NCBI GenBank assembly: GCA_047608075.1
Contig: JBLKRX010000022.1
Coordinates: 14,750-78,749 of the forward strand
Reading direction: 5' to 3'
DNA: 64,000 bases
From: Ferdinandcohnia humi_A
Lineage (GTDB): Bacteria > Bacillota > Bacilli > Bacillales > Bacillaceae_L
Shown: positions 24,175-32,848 of the stretch, piece by piece
How the letters are laid out: each line of letters begins with the position of its first letter
How positions within the stretch are numbered: the first letter of the stretch is position 1
Position numbers and translations under genes: made by a program
Notes under the pieces: model-generated
Told to the model about the DNA's origin: nothing
Seen by the model: the letters and a program-made list of their open reading frames with translations, nothing else
Databases searched by the model: none

Positions 24175-24260
24175 ATTTCTCTTCTCCCCATCTTGGTGTG
24201 GTTATTTAAAATGCTGGAAAAAGTAAACTTTTTATACATAGTTTTACCTTCTTTATTAAT

Positions 24261-24295
24261 AAAAAATGCTCTGATAGCATAGCTACCAAAGCATT
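24261..24295 (-). terminator. Riboswitch expression-platform terminator
   Basis: On the minus strand AATGCTTTGGTAGC pairs with GCTATCAGAGCATT, followed by TTTTTATT. It lies about 50 nt after the guanine aptamer and 87 bp before the permease start. Confidence 0.88.
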
Positions 24296-24344
24296 ACAAA
24301 AGAGAGAATGATAGGAATCACGATATCCTGATAAACATTACTCC

Positions 24345-24410
24345 CTTGTAGTCAAGCTTTTTACGGTGCCTGGTAGAAACGATCGAGCCCTATTCTCGAA
24401 CATATACAAG
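24345..24410 (-). promoter_or_regulatory. Guanine riboswitch aptamer
   Basis: P1 arms CTTGTA/TACAAG enclose the purine-aptamer core: TATA after P1, P2 CGAG/CTCG with an AATAGGG loop, the invariant GTTTCTACCAGG, a short P3 with CCGTAAA, and TTGACTAC. The specificity base after GACTA is C, which marks guanine/hypoxanthine sensing rather than adenine. With the downstream terminator this is a transcriptional OFF switch for the permease. Confidence 0.95.
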
Positions 24411-24435
24411 AAAATTATAATAATACAATTAAGTG

Positions 24436-24464
24436 AGTTTATCAGTGATTTTTGTTTCAGTCAA
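24436..24464 (-). promoter_or_regulatory. SigA-type promoter of the purine permease
   Basis: Minus strand TTGACT (24459-24464), a 17-bp spacer, TAAACT (24436-24441), about 25 bp before the aptamer. Confidence 0.8.
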
Positions 24465-24564
24465 GAGGCATAAAATTTCCAAACAATTTATTTCAAATCT
24501 CATACGGATGCAAATTTATTTTGGACAATGTAACCTTCTTCTGCTAACCCTCCGTGATCAAAAA

Positions 24565-24592
24565 GAAACCAGTGGAACCGTCCCCCTGGTTA
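24565..24592. repeat. Degenerate family A palindrome
   Basis: AACCAGTGGAACCGTCCCCC followed by TGGTT; the outer arms still pair (AACCAG/CTGGTT). It lies directly after the ArsR-SRPBCC stop codon. Confidence 0.55.
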
Positions 24593-24593
24593 C

Positions 24594-25370
24594 TTATTTG
24601 GTTTCTACGTAATTTTTAAGTAAAGTGCCAAGTAGGTATTCCCAGCCCTTGGAGTGCTCCTCTTCCCAGTGATCTTGGATAACACCTGAGGCTGTATGGG
24701 AGAGTTGGAGTAAAGTTCCTCCTTCTTTTTCATGAAGGCGATACGTATAGGCACTATTTACCGCTCCTTGCATACCAAGATGGCCGTACAAACGAATTTC
24801 TTCAGGAGCGTTTACATAATATACATTGCCCCAGATTGCCCCTTCTTTTTCTCCCCATTTTTCAAGAAAGTAACCGCCGGGAATGGGATCAAATGTAAAG
24901 TTTGATGTTACTCCTTTTGGAGCTAAACGGAATTCCCACCAATCTTCAACCTTTTCAGTTAATGCTTTGAAAACCTCTTCACGAGGGGCAGCTAGGAATA
25001 TCTCCTGTTCAATTCGAAAATCCTTTGTTGCTTTCATTGATTCATTTCCTCCTTTTTCTTGTACCGCTAATCGTAAGTTTAGTAGCGAGTTGGCGGTGGT
25101 TTCCATGTATTTACCTACCCATCGGTTATGCATTTCTTGTAAAGGTACGGCATTAAGAAAATTCCTTTTATATTTCCCTTCACGCCGTACCACTACCAAA
25201 TTCCCTTCCTCTAAAATTTTTAAATGCTTCATAATGGCATACCTCGTTACTTCCGGAAAATAGGCGTTGAGTTCCCCAGTTGTTCTTGGTGATACCTTAA
25301 GGATATCGAGAATTTCCCTTCGGATCGGATGCCCTAATGCTTTAAATACGGATGAGAGTGATTCGCTCAT
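24594..25370 (-). CDS. ArsR-type HTH fused to an SRPBCC (AHSA1) domain
   Basis: 258 residues with two recognisable parts. Residues 1-90 form an ArsR-family winged HTH (ALGHPIRREILDILK, then VTRYAIMKHLKILEEGNLV), with no obvious metal-binding cysteine pair. Residues 118-255 form an AHSA1/START-like ligand-binding domain starting IEQEIFLAAPREEVFKAL and ending KGWEYLLGTLLKNYV. The two usually occur as neighbouring genes, and here they form one chain. A hydrophobic or aromatic ligand in the SRPBCC pocket may tune DNA binding. It is divergent from an Old Yellow Enzyme gene, and a GTAACATAT motif occurs in front of both. Confidence 0.85.
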   Translation of the reverse strand: MSESLSSVFKALGHPIRREILDILKVSPRTTGELNAYFPEVTRYAIMKHLKILEEGNLVVVRREGKYKRNFLNAVPLQEMHNRWVGKYMETTANSLLNLRLAVQEKGGNESMKATKDFRIEQEIFLAAPREEVFKALTEKVEDWWEFRLAPKGVTSNFTFDPIPGGYFLEKWGEKEGAIWGNVYYVNAPEEIRLYGHLGMQGAVNSAYTYRLHEKEGGTLLQLSHTASGVIQDHWEEEHSKGWEYLLGTLLKNYVETK

Positions 25371-25416
25371 TTCATCGTCCCTTTCCTAGAAACAGAAAAA
25401 AACAAGTGACCAAAAG

Positions 25417-25450
25417 GTAACATATTTTTACGTGACTAATAGTAACATAT
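25417..25450 (-). promoter_or_regulatory. Paired GTAACATAT motifs upstream of the ArsR-SRPBCC gene
   Basis: GTAACATAT at 25417-25425 and 25442-25450, 25 bp apart start to start, within 80 bp of the regulator's start codon. A third copy lies before the divergent gene at 25705. Confidence 0.55.
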
Positions 25451-25704
25451 TGATTACCACTGGTCAAGGATACAGATATTTCCTTACTTTCTAGAATCAA
25501 ATAAGATAACAAACAAAAGTCTGTCCACTTCTGCCATTTTTGAACATTTACAAGCTCTTTTTGTATCACTTTTGCAAAAACCTCTATTATTGTGAAACGG
25601 TAAGATTACAATTCATTTTCATTGAAGACTCAATAATCCCTCATAAAGCTAAGCATATTTGTCAAGTATAAAATGGTAATAGATTTCTCATCTTAACATG
25701 ATCA

Positions 25705-25713
25705 GTAACATAT
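25705..25713 (+). promoter_or_regulatory. GTAACATAT motif abutting the OYE ribosome binding site
   Basis: The same 9-mer as the pair at 25417-25450, ending immediately before the AAGGAGG of the Old Yellow Enzyme gene. A regulator bound here would block transcription or initiation of that gene. Confidence 0.45.
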
Positions 25714-25731
25714 AAGGAGGAAACTAAAAAC

Positions 25732-26877
25732 ATGAATTTCAACAATAAAACCCTTCTATCATCCTTTACTCTTCCCAATGGAGTAGAGTTGAAAAACAGT
25801 ATTGTTATGGCACCGATGACAAACTTTTCATCTAATCCAGACGGATCGGTAACCGATGCGGAGGTGAACTATTATGCCCGCCGTTCGAAAGGAGTCAGTA
25901 TGGTGATTACAGCTTGTACATACGTTACTCCAAACGGCAAAGGTTTTCATGGGGAATTTGGGGCTGACAATGATGACATGATCCCAAGCTTAAAGCGATT
26001 AGCACAAGCTATTAAAGAACAAGGTGCCAAAGCAATTTTACAAATATTTCATGGTGGAAGAATGTGTCCTCCGGAATTGGTTCCGAACGGGGAAATTGTC
26101 AGTGCAAGTGATATTCCTGCAGTTAGGGGCGGAGTTTCGACAGAAGAACCAGATGTTAAACCTAGACCGTTAGCGGAATCAGAAGTCGAAGAAATCATTC
26201 ACGCTTTTGGAGAAACCACTCGGCGTGCAATTGAAGCAGGATACGACGGAGTTGAAATTCACGGAGCAAACGGCTATTTAATTCAGCAATTCTTTTCTCC
26301 TCATTCCAATCGCCGTGAAGATCAATACGGAGGTAGTGTGGAGAAACGAATGACGTTCCCTCTAGCCATTGTCAATCAAGTTAAAAAGGTTGTGAAAGAA
26401 CATGCCACTTCTCCTTTTATTATCGGATATCGCTTTTCACCTGAAGAACCTGAAACCCCAGGAATTACGATGGGCGATACTCTCAAGCTAGTAGATACGT
26501 TAGCTGATCAGGGATTAGATTATCTACATGTATCTTTAACGGATTTCTTTTCTACACCTAGGAGAGGTGTTGAGGATCTCAATATAACTCGGATTGAGTA
26601 CCTACTTGATACAATTGATAATCGCGTCCCATTAATCGGTGTTGGTTCTATTTACTCTGCCGAAGATGCCCGAAAAGCCTTTGAGACAGGTGTTCCATTA
26701 CTTGCTTTAGGAAGAGAACTCATTATAGATCCTGATTGGGTCCAAAAAGTATCCGAGGGCAAGGAAGAAGACATTGTGACAGAGATAGATAAGAATAAAC
26801 AAGAAGAATTGGTTATTCCTGACCCATTATGGAATGCCATTATTAACACACCCGGATGGTTTCCTGGGGTTTCTTAA
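25732..26877 (+). CDS. Old Yellow Enzyme family NADH:flavin oxidoreductase
   Basis: FMN-dependent ene-reductase-type (beta/alpha)8 barrel, 381 residues. Seen are the N-terminal VMAPMTNFSSNPDG FMN loop (about 24-37), QIFHGGRM (about 103-110), the substrate and flavin motif GVEIHGANGYLIQQF (about 172-186) with SNRREDQYGGSVEKR, and the phosphate-binding GVGSI and LGRELIIDP near the C-terminus. AAGGAGG precedes ATG 25732. It is divergent from the ArsR-SRPBCC regulator and shares a motif with it, so induction by an electrophilic or aromatic compound is likely. The substrate is unknown. Confidence 0.92.
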   Translation: MNFNNKTLLSSFTLPNGVELKNSIVMAPMTNFSSNPDGSVTDAEVNYYARRSKGVSMVITACTYVTPNGKGFHGEFGADNDDMIPSLKRLAQAIKEQGAKAILQIFHGGRMCPPELVPNGEIVSASDIPAVRGGVSTEEPDVKPRPLAESEVEEIIHAFGETTRRAIEAGYDGVEIHGANGYLIQQFFSPHSNRREDQYGGSVEKRMTFPLAIVNQVKKVVKEHATSPFIIGYRFSPEEPETPGITMGDTLKLVDTLADQGLDYLHVSLTDFFSTPRRGVEDLNITRIEYLLDTIDNRVPLIGVGSIYSAEDARKAFETGVPLLALGRELIIDPDWVQKVSEGKEEDIVTEIDKNKQEELVIPDPLWNAIINTPGWFPGVS

Positions 26878-26949
26878 AAATAAGGCTGGGCTACATAAGA
26901 GGACCTATCGATTGAACATCAAGTTGTTGGTTTGGTTACATATAACGTA

Positions 26950-26983
26950 AACTCGCCACGGTGATATCCATGGCGAGTTTTTA
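26950..26983 (+). terminator. Terminator after the OYE gene
   Basis: ACTCGCCA/TGGCGAGT with an inner GG/CC, followed by TTTTTAA. Confidence 0.85.
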
Positions 26984-27066
26984 AACAATCTGTAGAATAA
27001 TTATTACTTTAATTAGATGAAGAAACGTAAAATCACAGAAACTATTCTTTGTTCCACCTATTTGTA

Positions 27067-27151
27067 CCACAAGAACAAGAACCGTCCCTGTGGTTCCCTG
27101 TGGTTTACCAAGAACCGAAACTGGGACAGTGTACCTGTCCCCTTGTCCCAA
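27067..27151. repeat. Decayed family A half next to a family B copy
   Basis: Left part: ACCACAAGAACAAGAACCGT continuing CCCTGTGGT, a broken family A palindrome. Right part (27121-27151): CTGGGACAGTGTACCTGTCC then CCTTGTCCCA, family B. It lies between the OYE terminator and the convergent anti-sigma gene. Confidence 0.65.
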
Positions 27152-27153
27152 TC

Positions 27154-28233
27154 CTATTTTGATAGTGGGATTTTCATATCCTCTCCGATTTCAAGTACAA
27201 TATTTGAACGGTCTTTTGTTGGCGCAAAGACCATAATGAAGGTTCCTAGTTCACTGTCTACTTCGCCTTTACTGAAGTTGGGATCGATTCGTTTGCCTGA
27301 TGCATTAAGGAATACACCGGATTTTCCTTCAGCAACCGTGTAACCTGAGCCTGGGTTAATTTGTCTAGCATTTAAGAATTGAAGCTCTAATTTGCTCTTC
27401 GTTGGATATTGTTTGCCATCTTGATCTGTATAGATCATGTCAGTGCCAGTAATAACAAGTCTTGTTTCTAGTTCAGAATACTCGACTCGCTCGATTTTGT
27501 ATGTTTCGTTCTCAAACGTGAATTCTTTATTTAATACCACCGTTTCCACATCTGTGATAAATGATTTATCCAGTGTGAAAGCAATCGGCCATATTGTTTT
27601 TACCTCGTCCATCCCTGTATCGTGCCAAATTGTAATGTCTTCTATTTCTAAGCGAATGTTTTGTCCTTCATATTCTTTAATTGAATCAAATGATAGCGCA
27701 GTAGCTACTTTGTTTTCTTCTTTATTATAATGCCTGCTACCCCAACCGATATTATCTAGTTCTTTTCTTACTCCATCTTCCGTAACTACGTACATTTTAC
27801 TGGAACCTTCAAAGATGTCGATATAATAGGTTTCTAAATTTGTTGTATCGCTTTCAAAAGTCAATAACAGTTTTGTTTCAGCATTATCCGTCATTACATT
27901 CTCAAAATGAACTGTAATATCATTTTCCTCATCATAGTATGTTTGAGTAATCGCTTGGCCATGCCCATCCTTTAGTGCAGCTTTTAGACCCGGATCATCA
28001 ATTTTCTCACTCTCAAATATTTTATCATACGCCTCTTTAATGGCTGCCCCTACAGGTGTAAATGCTAGTGTGGAAGCTGTGAGTAAGCATGCTGCTGCAG
28101 TTAGTGATAATTTTTTTAACATGATATTATTACCCCCGCGCTCATTTTTCGCTTGTTTCACACCACGCTTAGAACGTTCATGTAACTCTTTTGGAATTTT
28201 GATTTTTTCTATCTCACGCTTGAAATTACTCAT
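27154..28233 (-). CDS. DUF4179 anti-sigma-type membrane protein
   Basis: 359 residues: a basic cytoplasmic N-terminus (about 1-35), one membrane helix (LSLTAAACLLTASTLAF, about 39-58), then a large extracytoplasmic DUF4179-type region with beta-rich sequence. Start ATG 28233 overlaps the sigma gene stop (ATGAGTAA), so the two are translationally coupled. Such proteins hold the ECF sigma factor at the membrane until a surface signal arrives. Upstream in-frame starts fall inside the sigma gene and are rejected. Confidence 0.86.
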   Translation of the reverse strand: MSNFKREIEKIKIPKELHERSKRGVKQAKNERGGNNIMLKKLSLTAAACLLTASTLAFTPVGAAIKEAYDKIFESEKIDDPGLKAALKDGHGQAITQTYYDEENDITVHFENVMTDNAETKLLLTFESDTTNLETYYIDIFEGSSKMYVVTEDGVRKELDNIGWGSRHYNKEENKVATALSFDSIKEYEGQNIRLEIEDITIWHDTGMDEVKTIWPIAFTLDKSFITDVETVVLNKEFTFENETYKIERVEYSELETRLVITGTDMIYTDQDGKQYPTKSKLELQFLNARQINPGSGYTVAEGKSGVFLNASGKRIDPNFSKGEVDSELGTFIMVFAPTKDRSNIVLEIGEDMKIPLSK

Positions 28234-28744
28234 AAAAATCAGCCTCCTTACATTCTTTTCGAAGTTTAACAAGTGCACGGTATAACACCGATTTCACTGA
28301 ACCTAATGGCATGTTTACCATGTCTGCTATTTCCTTAAAAGAGTATCCTTCATAGAACTTAAGCATCACGATACTTCTTTCATGCTCATTCAGCTGCTCG
28401 AGTAATTCTTGCAGTGTAATCGAAAGAGGTATATCTTCATCCTCTAAACCAATTGTTTCATTATATTCTGGTTTTAAGTGAACCACTTTTTTATTCTTTC
28501 GAATTAAATCAATTGAACAAGTAATGGCAATTCTTATTAACCACGTTTTAAAATACTCTGGATGTTTTAAGGTATCGATATTTTTGAATGATCGATAGGC
28601 CACTTCTTGAACAACATCCAACGCATCACTCTCATTTTTCACATAAACATAGGCCATTCGGTACACATCTTCTTCATACTGCTGAAAAAGCTTTAAAAAT
28701 GCTTTATCATTCCCTTTTTGGGCCTTGTGAACTAGCTTAATCAT
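28226..28744 (-). CDS. ECF RNA polymerase sigma factor
   Basis: 172 residues with sigma region 2 (about 20-85; VYRMAYVYVKNESDALDVVQ and the core-binding helix) and region 4 (about 115-165; LNEHERSIVMLKFYEGYSF then KEIADMVNMPLGSVKSVLYR). Resembles the SigV/SigM group. ATG 28744 is preferred over GTG 28750 because AGGGTGA is correctly spaced. It is followed by its membrane anti-sigma partner. I do not see a clear self-promoter. Confidence 0.92.
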   Translation of the reverse strand: MIKLVHKAQKGNDKAFLKLFQQYEEDVYRMAYVYVKNESDALDVVQEVAYRSFKNIDTLKHPEYFKTWLIRIAITCSIDLIRKNKKVVHLKPEYNETIGLEDEDIPLSITLQELLEQLNEHERSIVMLKFYEGYSFKEIADMVNMPLGSVKSVLYRALVKLRKECKEADFYE

Positions 28745-28750
28745 AAGCAC

Positions 28751-29099
28751 TCACCCTCTCTGCATTCATTTCTTATACCCATTAGACAAATTAGAGTGCT
28801 AATTGGCTTAAATTATTTTAAAAAAATTTCAGGTCAAGGGAAAATGGTGGGACGGAGGGACAGGTCCCTCGTCCCAAACCAGAACTAGATCAGGGGCCAC
28901 AGACCTCTCCCCTCCTGCTCCCGCTACAAAGAGAGTAGATGTCATTTTTTGATAATAGTGGATAGAAATAGAGCTAGGGGGAAATTCATTGAATGTGATG
29001 GAATGGGACAGGGGGACAGGTTCCTTGTCCCAGCCTACAAACTAAAACTAGGGCACTGTACCTGCCTCAAGCCCCACAGCTAACTTGATACTACAGCTA
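28751..29099. other. Intergenic region with two family B repeats
   Basis: Family B copies lie at 28847-28887 (TGGGACGGAGGGACAGGTCC) and 29004-29068 (TGGGACAGGGGGACAGGTTC, then a weak GGGCACTGTACCTG partner). There is no reading frame worth calling. Confidence 0.6.
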
Positions 29100-29798
29100 T
29101 TACTTGTCCCTTAATGCAATCTCTGCAACCTTGTTTGCGTGAATGAAAGTAGTATCAAATAACGGAATTGATGTATCATCTTGATTAATCAATAAAGGTA
29201 TTTCTGTACAACCTAGTATAATACCTTCAGCACCTCTTTCAACCAGTTTGTTCACAATTTCTATATAAGCTTGTTTTGACGATGACTTAAAGTCCCCTTT
29301 ACATAACTCTCCAAAAATGACATCATGGATTACTTGTCTATCTATTTGATCCGGTATTATGACCTCGATGTCATGTTGGATAAGCATATCCTTGTAAAAG
29401 GATTGTTCCATTGTAAATTTAGTCCCCAATAGGCCAACCTTTGATATATTCTGTTTTTTTATTTCATTAACCACACAATCAACTATGTGAACTAATGGAA
29501 TATTACAGGCTTTCTTTATATCGTCAGCCATGAGGTGCATTGTATTTGTACAAATGACAATTAAATCTGCACCCCCATTTTGTAAACATTTAGCTGCTTG
29601 TATCATTTTTGTTGTTGCTATTTCCCATTCCCCTGCTCTTTGTAATGAGGCAATTTCCTCAAAATCAAATGAATACAATAGACATTTTGCTGAATGTATT
29701 CCTCCTAATTTACGTTGAACATAACGATTAATATATGAATAATAGACACTGGTTGACTCCCAGCTTAAACCACCGATTAATCCAATTGTTTTCAACAA
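29100..29798 (-). CDS. Aspartate/glutamate racemase family protein
   Basis: 232 residues of the cofactor-independent Asp/Glu racemase fold. N-terminal IGLIGGLSWESTSVYY; the two catalytic cysteines lie in VICTNTMH (about 83) and LGCTEIP (about 194). RBS AAGGAGG precedes a TTG start at 29798. It is closest to the YgeA/RacX broad-specificity group. It is divergent from a MocR-type regulator with only about 110 bp between the starts, so the regulator probably controls it. D-amino acid production for peptidoglycan or signalling is a reasonable role. Confidence 0.88.
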   Translation of the reverse strand: MLKTIGLIGGLSWESTSVYYSYINRYVQRKLGGIHSAKCLLYSFDFEEIASLQRAGEWEIATTKMIQAAKCLQNGGADLIVICTNTMHLMADDIKKACNIPLVHIVDCVVNEIKKQNISKVGLLGTKFTMEQSFYKDMLIQHDIEVIIPDQIDRQVIHDVIFGELCKGDFKSSSKQAYIEIVNKLVERGAEGIILGCTEIPLLINQDDTSIPLFDTTFIHANKVAEIALRDK

Positions 29799-29826
29799 AA
29801 TCGCCTCCTTGTCAATTAATTAAAAG

Positions 29827-29838
29827 ATATCATGATAT
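29827..29838. promoter_or_regulatory. Palindrome between the racemase and mocR-type genes
   Basis: ATATCATGATAT, a perfect 12-bp palindrome in the divergent promoter region; candidate operator. Confidence 0.4.
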
Positions 29839-29907
29839 ACTGGTCTTATATAGAGCCAAAAATAACGCGTTTTGATGGTACCAGATGAGCTGAGGTGGGA
29901 GAAAAAC

Positions 29908-31305
29908 ATGTGGTTTCAAGTAGAACGATCAGATAGAAAAACTTTAACACAACAGGTCTATGAACAATTGAGACATTTTATTTTAAATGGGGATTTAAAA
30001 ACCAATGAGAAACTCCCTTCCACAAGGGAGCTTGCGACCTCTCTTGGAGTTTCACGTAATATAATTCTCGAGGTCTATGATCAATTAGTTGCTGAAGGTT
30101 ATCTTATTGTAAAGCCAAGATCAGGAACATTTGTTGCTCCGGGTTCAGTTTTTAATAAACATGAATACCAAGACACACTTATATCTAAAGAGCTTTTTGC
30201 AAAAACCGTTAAGGATATAATTGATTTTAAGGCTGCTACACCGGCAATGGATCATTTTCCTCGTAAAGCCTGGGGAAGATTGGCTAAAGAAGTATGCTAT
30301 GATGCACCTGATTCAATATTTGGCTACCATTCTCCAGAAGGCATACCAGAGTTAAAAGAAGAATTAGCGAGGTATCTTCTTCGAACTAGAGGAGTGATTT
30401 GTAATCCTAATCAAATTATGATTACTTCTGGTGCAACCCAAGCACTATCCTTGATTACAGAAATAGTAATAAAAAACAAGGAATATGTTGCGGTTGAGGA
30501 CCCTGTGACTGACGAAATGAGAACCATTTTCACCTATGGCGGTGCCGAAATTTACCCGATACCTGTCGATGCTAAAGGAATAAAACCAGAATTTCTTTCA
30601 CAGGAAAACCCTCCTGGTTTTGTATTCGTCCTCCCTTCACACCAATTTCCTTTAGGTGGAACGTTAAGCATCCAAAGACGTATTCAATTAATTGAATATG
30701 CAAGAAAGTATAATTGCTACATTGTTGAGGATGATTATGATAGCGAATTTACTTATGAAGGAACTCCTGTTCATTCCGTGCAAGGATTGGATCCAGAGAA
30801 AGTCGTATATGTGGGGACATTTAGTAAAATCTTATCTCCAGCTTTACGAATCGGATATGTAGTTTTACCGACAGGGTTAATTGATGAATTCAAAAAATTA
30901 AAATGGTATAAAGATCGCCACAACTCAACATTAGAACAATTGATACTTACTCGCTTTATTAAAGAAGGTTTTTTAGAACGTCATGTTCGAAAGATGAAAA
31001 GGATTTATAAACAAAGAAGGGAAGCACTCGTAAACAGTTTAAAAAAACACTTCCCAGATTGCTCCATATTAGGTCATGCAGCAGGTATGCATTTAGTAGT
31101 ACAACTTCAATCTATTGAATATAATACTCAATTAATAAATTGGATACAGGAACATTCTGTACAAATCTACTCTGTTGACCACTATTCTATAAACAAAGGC
31201 ACACACTGCGATAAAATTGTTATGGGATACGGTAGTTTATCAGTTGATATAATAGAGGAAGGCGTACAAAGACTTAAAAATGCTATAGATAGCTACCAGT
31301 TTTAG
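29908..31305 (+). CDS. MocR/GabR-family regulator (GntR HTH plus aminotransferase domain)
   Basis: 465 residues from ATG 29908, chosen for the GAGGTGGGAG just upstream. Residues 8-75 form a GntR winged HTH (LPSTRELATSLGVSRNIILEVYDQL). Residues 100-460 form a fold-type I aminotransferase domain with GATQALSLI, DDYDSEFTYE and the PLP lysine in GTFSKILSPALRIGY (about 308). These regulators use PLP plus an amino acid or amine as effector. Divergence from an amino-acid racemase gene suggests that enzyme as the target. The stop codon TAG overlaps the first base of a family B repeat. Confidence 0.93.
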   Translation: MWFQVERSDRKTLTQQVYEQLRHFILNGDLKTNEKLPSTRELATSLGVSRNIILEVYDQLVAEGYLIVKPRSGTFVAPGSVFNKHEYQDTLISKELFAKTVKDIIDFKAATPAMDHFPRKAWGRLAKEVCYDAPDSIFGYHSPEGIPELKEELARYLLRTRGVICNPNQIMITSGATQALSLITEIVIKNKEYVAVEDPVTDEMRTIFTYGGAEIYPIPVDAKGIKPEFLSQENPPGFVFVLPSHQFPLGGTLSIQRRIQLIEYARKYNCYIVEDDYDSEFTYEGTPVHSVQGLDPEKVVYVGTFSKILSPALRIGYVVLPTGLIDEFKKLKWYKDRHNSTLEQLILTRFIKEGFLERHVRKMKRIYKQRREALVNSLKKHFPDCSILGHAAGMHLVVQLQSIEYNTQLINWIQEHSVQIYSVDHYSINKGTHCDKIVMGYGSLSVDIIEEGVQRLKNAIDSYQF

Positions 31306-31358
31306 GGACATAGGGACAGGTTCCTTGTCCCATCCTATGAACCAAAATAGGGACACTG
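31305..31358. repeat. Family B palindromic repeat
   Basis: GGGACATAGGGACAGGTTCC, TTGTCCCA, then CCTATGAACCAAAATAGGGA. It begins at the last base of the mocR-type stop codon. Confidence 0.75.
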
Positions 31359-31363
31359 GACGA

Positions 31364-31419
31364 ACCAAGGGGACGGTTCTCCTGGTCTAAAAAGAACCAG
31401 GAGAACCGTCCCTATGGTA
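31364..31419. repeat. Family A palindrome (CTCCTGG type)
   Basis: ACCAAGGGGACGGTTCTCCT then GGT, an 8-nt loop, and AACCAGGAGAACCGTCCCTA then TGGT. It lies between convergent genes, forms a hairpin with T/A flanks on both strands, and encodes the last codons of the patatin gene. Confidence 0.9.
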
Positions 31420-32226
31420 TACCTTCTCCAACCACTGCTCCACATAAATTACTCTTCCAATTGTCTCTTTCTCTTTTTCCCTTCTCAGGACCCTTCTGGC
31501 CTCTGCTTGTCCTTGTTGAATAGCAGTAGGCAGTGATTTGGGATCGAACCTTCCGATACTTACTAAATCAATTTCGATTATGGTGTCTGCATAGGTTTTT
31601 AGAAGTTGTTCTGTGTGGGTATTGCTCGCAATATCTATATATCGGTTTATAGATGAGATTAGAGATTTTGGTGAATTCCTATGTTTATTTGAACTTACTA
31701 CTCTTATTGCAGTTACGTGCTTAGCCCCCATTTCTTTTACAACATCGGCTGGATTATTATTTAATATATAGCCATCTACTAAAAGTTTCCCATCCATTTC
31801 TACCGGCAAAAAAACTCCTGGTATTGCAATTGAGGCACGCAATGCCTTGGCTACTTCACCCTTATTGATAACCGTTAGGTTTCTTGAATGTAAGTCTACA
31901 CAAACAACGGCAAACGGAATCTCTAAATCTGAAAAATATTTACCTTCGGTTAATTTTAACAATGTGTTATAAATACGGTCTCCTTTTAACCAGCCTTTCC
32001 GGTTGATACTAAAATCAAGATGCTTACGAATGGATAGTGTTTCTAGGGCATTTTCCATATGGTCTGGATGTAGTCCGCACGCGTAAAGACCACCAACAAC
32101 GGCTCCTGCACTCGTACCTGCAACGTGGGTAATTGAAATATCATGCTTTAGTATTTCTTTCAAAGCACCAATATGGGCTACTCCCCGTAAGCACCCTCCC
32201 CCCAGTGATACTCCTGTTCTATACAT
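31387..32226 (-). CDS. Patatin-like phospholipase
   Basis: 279 residues, cytoplasmic Ser/Asp acyl hydrolase of the RssA/patatin type. Oxyanion loop SLGGGCLRG (about 7-15), nucleophile GTSAG (about 38-42), catalytic Asp in LLVDGYILNNNP (about 151). Start ATG 32226 overlaps the DedA gene by eight bases and has AGGAGG upstream. The last eight residues (RDGSPGSF) and the stop are encoded by an inserted family A repeat, so the native C-terminus was replaced. It is third in a glycosyltransferase-DedA-patatin operon, which suggests membrane lipid remodelling. Confidence 0.9.
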   Translation of the reverse strand: MYRTGVSLGGGCLRGVAHIGALKEILKHDISITHVAGTSAGAVVGGLYACGLHPDHMENALETLSIRKHLDFSINRKGWLKGDRIYNTLLKLTEGKYFSDLEIPFAVVCVDLHSRNLTVINKGEVAKALRASIAIPGVFLPVEMDGKLLVDGYILNNNPADVVKEMGAKHVTAIRVVSSNKHRNSPKSLISSINRYIDIASNTHTEQLLKTYADTIIEIDLVSIGRFDPKSLPTAIQQGQAEARRVLRREKEKETIGRVIYVEQWLEKVYHRDGSPGSF

Positions 32227-32833
32227 GCTCGTTTCCTCCTGCCTTTACAGCTGTTGTCTCTGCGTTTCGTTTATTCTTCCTAATGAAATAAAACAGAATA
32301 ATCCCAACTAGTATGGATACAGATAAATAAAGATACATACTATTAGCCTGGTAAAATGCCTTAAAAGCTTCATAGCTACCATTAAAATAATTTCCTAATA
32401 AGATCATCACGAAAGACCAAGGATAAATACCGAGAAATGTAAGAAGCAAATAAGAGCTCAGTTTCATTTTACTAATGCCCGCTACATATGATATGTAGTT
32501 ACCTAGCCCAAAGGGGCGAGTCATTGCCACACTCCATGCCCCGTATCGAATAAATATGTCCTTTGCTTTTTGAAGACCCTTTCTAGAGTCTTTTAAAAAA
32601 TGCCCTTCAAATTTCTTACCAATGTAATAAGGAAGTAAACTTGCACAACAATAAACAAAACTCATCCCTGTTGCAACCAAAAAAGTATTCCAATAACTAA
32701 ACGGTAGGATATACCCATAGGCTAATACAACAGCTATTCCTGGAAACGGGAGGGATGAGCCTTCTAAAAACATCGCGACAAATAACCCTACAAGACCGAT
32801 GTCTTCTAACCAGTCTAAGATTATTTCAATCAT
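32219..32833 (-). CDS. DedA-family membrane protein
   Basis: 204 residues, five to six hydrophobic segments. The DedA/SNARE-associated signature is present: FLEGSSLPFPGIAVVL (about 22-37), a GKKFEG loop, and the RPFGLGNYISYVAGISKM motif (about 105-122). Some family members (UptA and PetA types) flip undecaprenyl phosphate or phosphatidylethanolamine across the membrane. RBS AGGAGGAG. It lies 15 bp after the glycosyltransferase and overlaps the patatin gene. Which lipid it moves is not evident from sequence. Confidence 0.9.
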   Translation of the reverse strand: MIEIILDWLEDIGLVGLFVAMFLEGSSLPFPGIAVVLAYGYILPFSYWNTFLVATGMSFVYCCASLLPYYIGKKFEGHFLKDSRKGLQKAKDIFIRYGAWSVAMTRPFGLGNYISYVAGISKMKLSSYLLLTFLGIYPWSFVMILLGNYFNGSYEAFKAFYQANSMYLYLSVSILVGIILFYFIRKNKRNAETTAVKAGGNEHV

Positions 32834-32848
32834 TACAATCTCCTCCTA

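Noticed and set aside
24594..25370. Frameshift joining two genes (ArsR and SRPBCC)
   Set aside because: The frame is continuous with a sensible linker; an internal ATG (about residue 112) exists but there is no stop between the domains.
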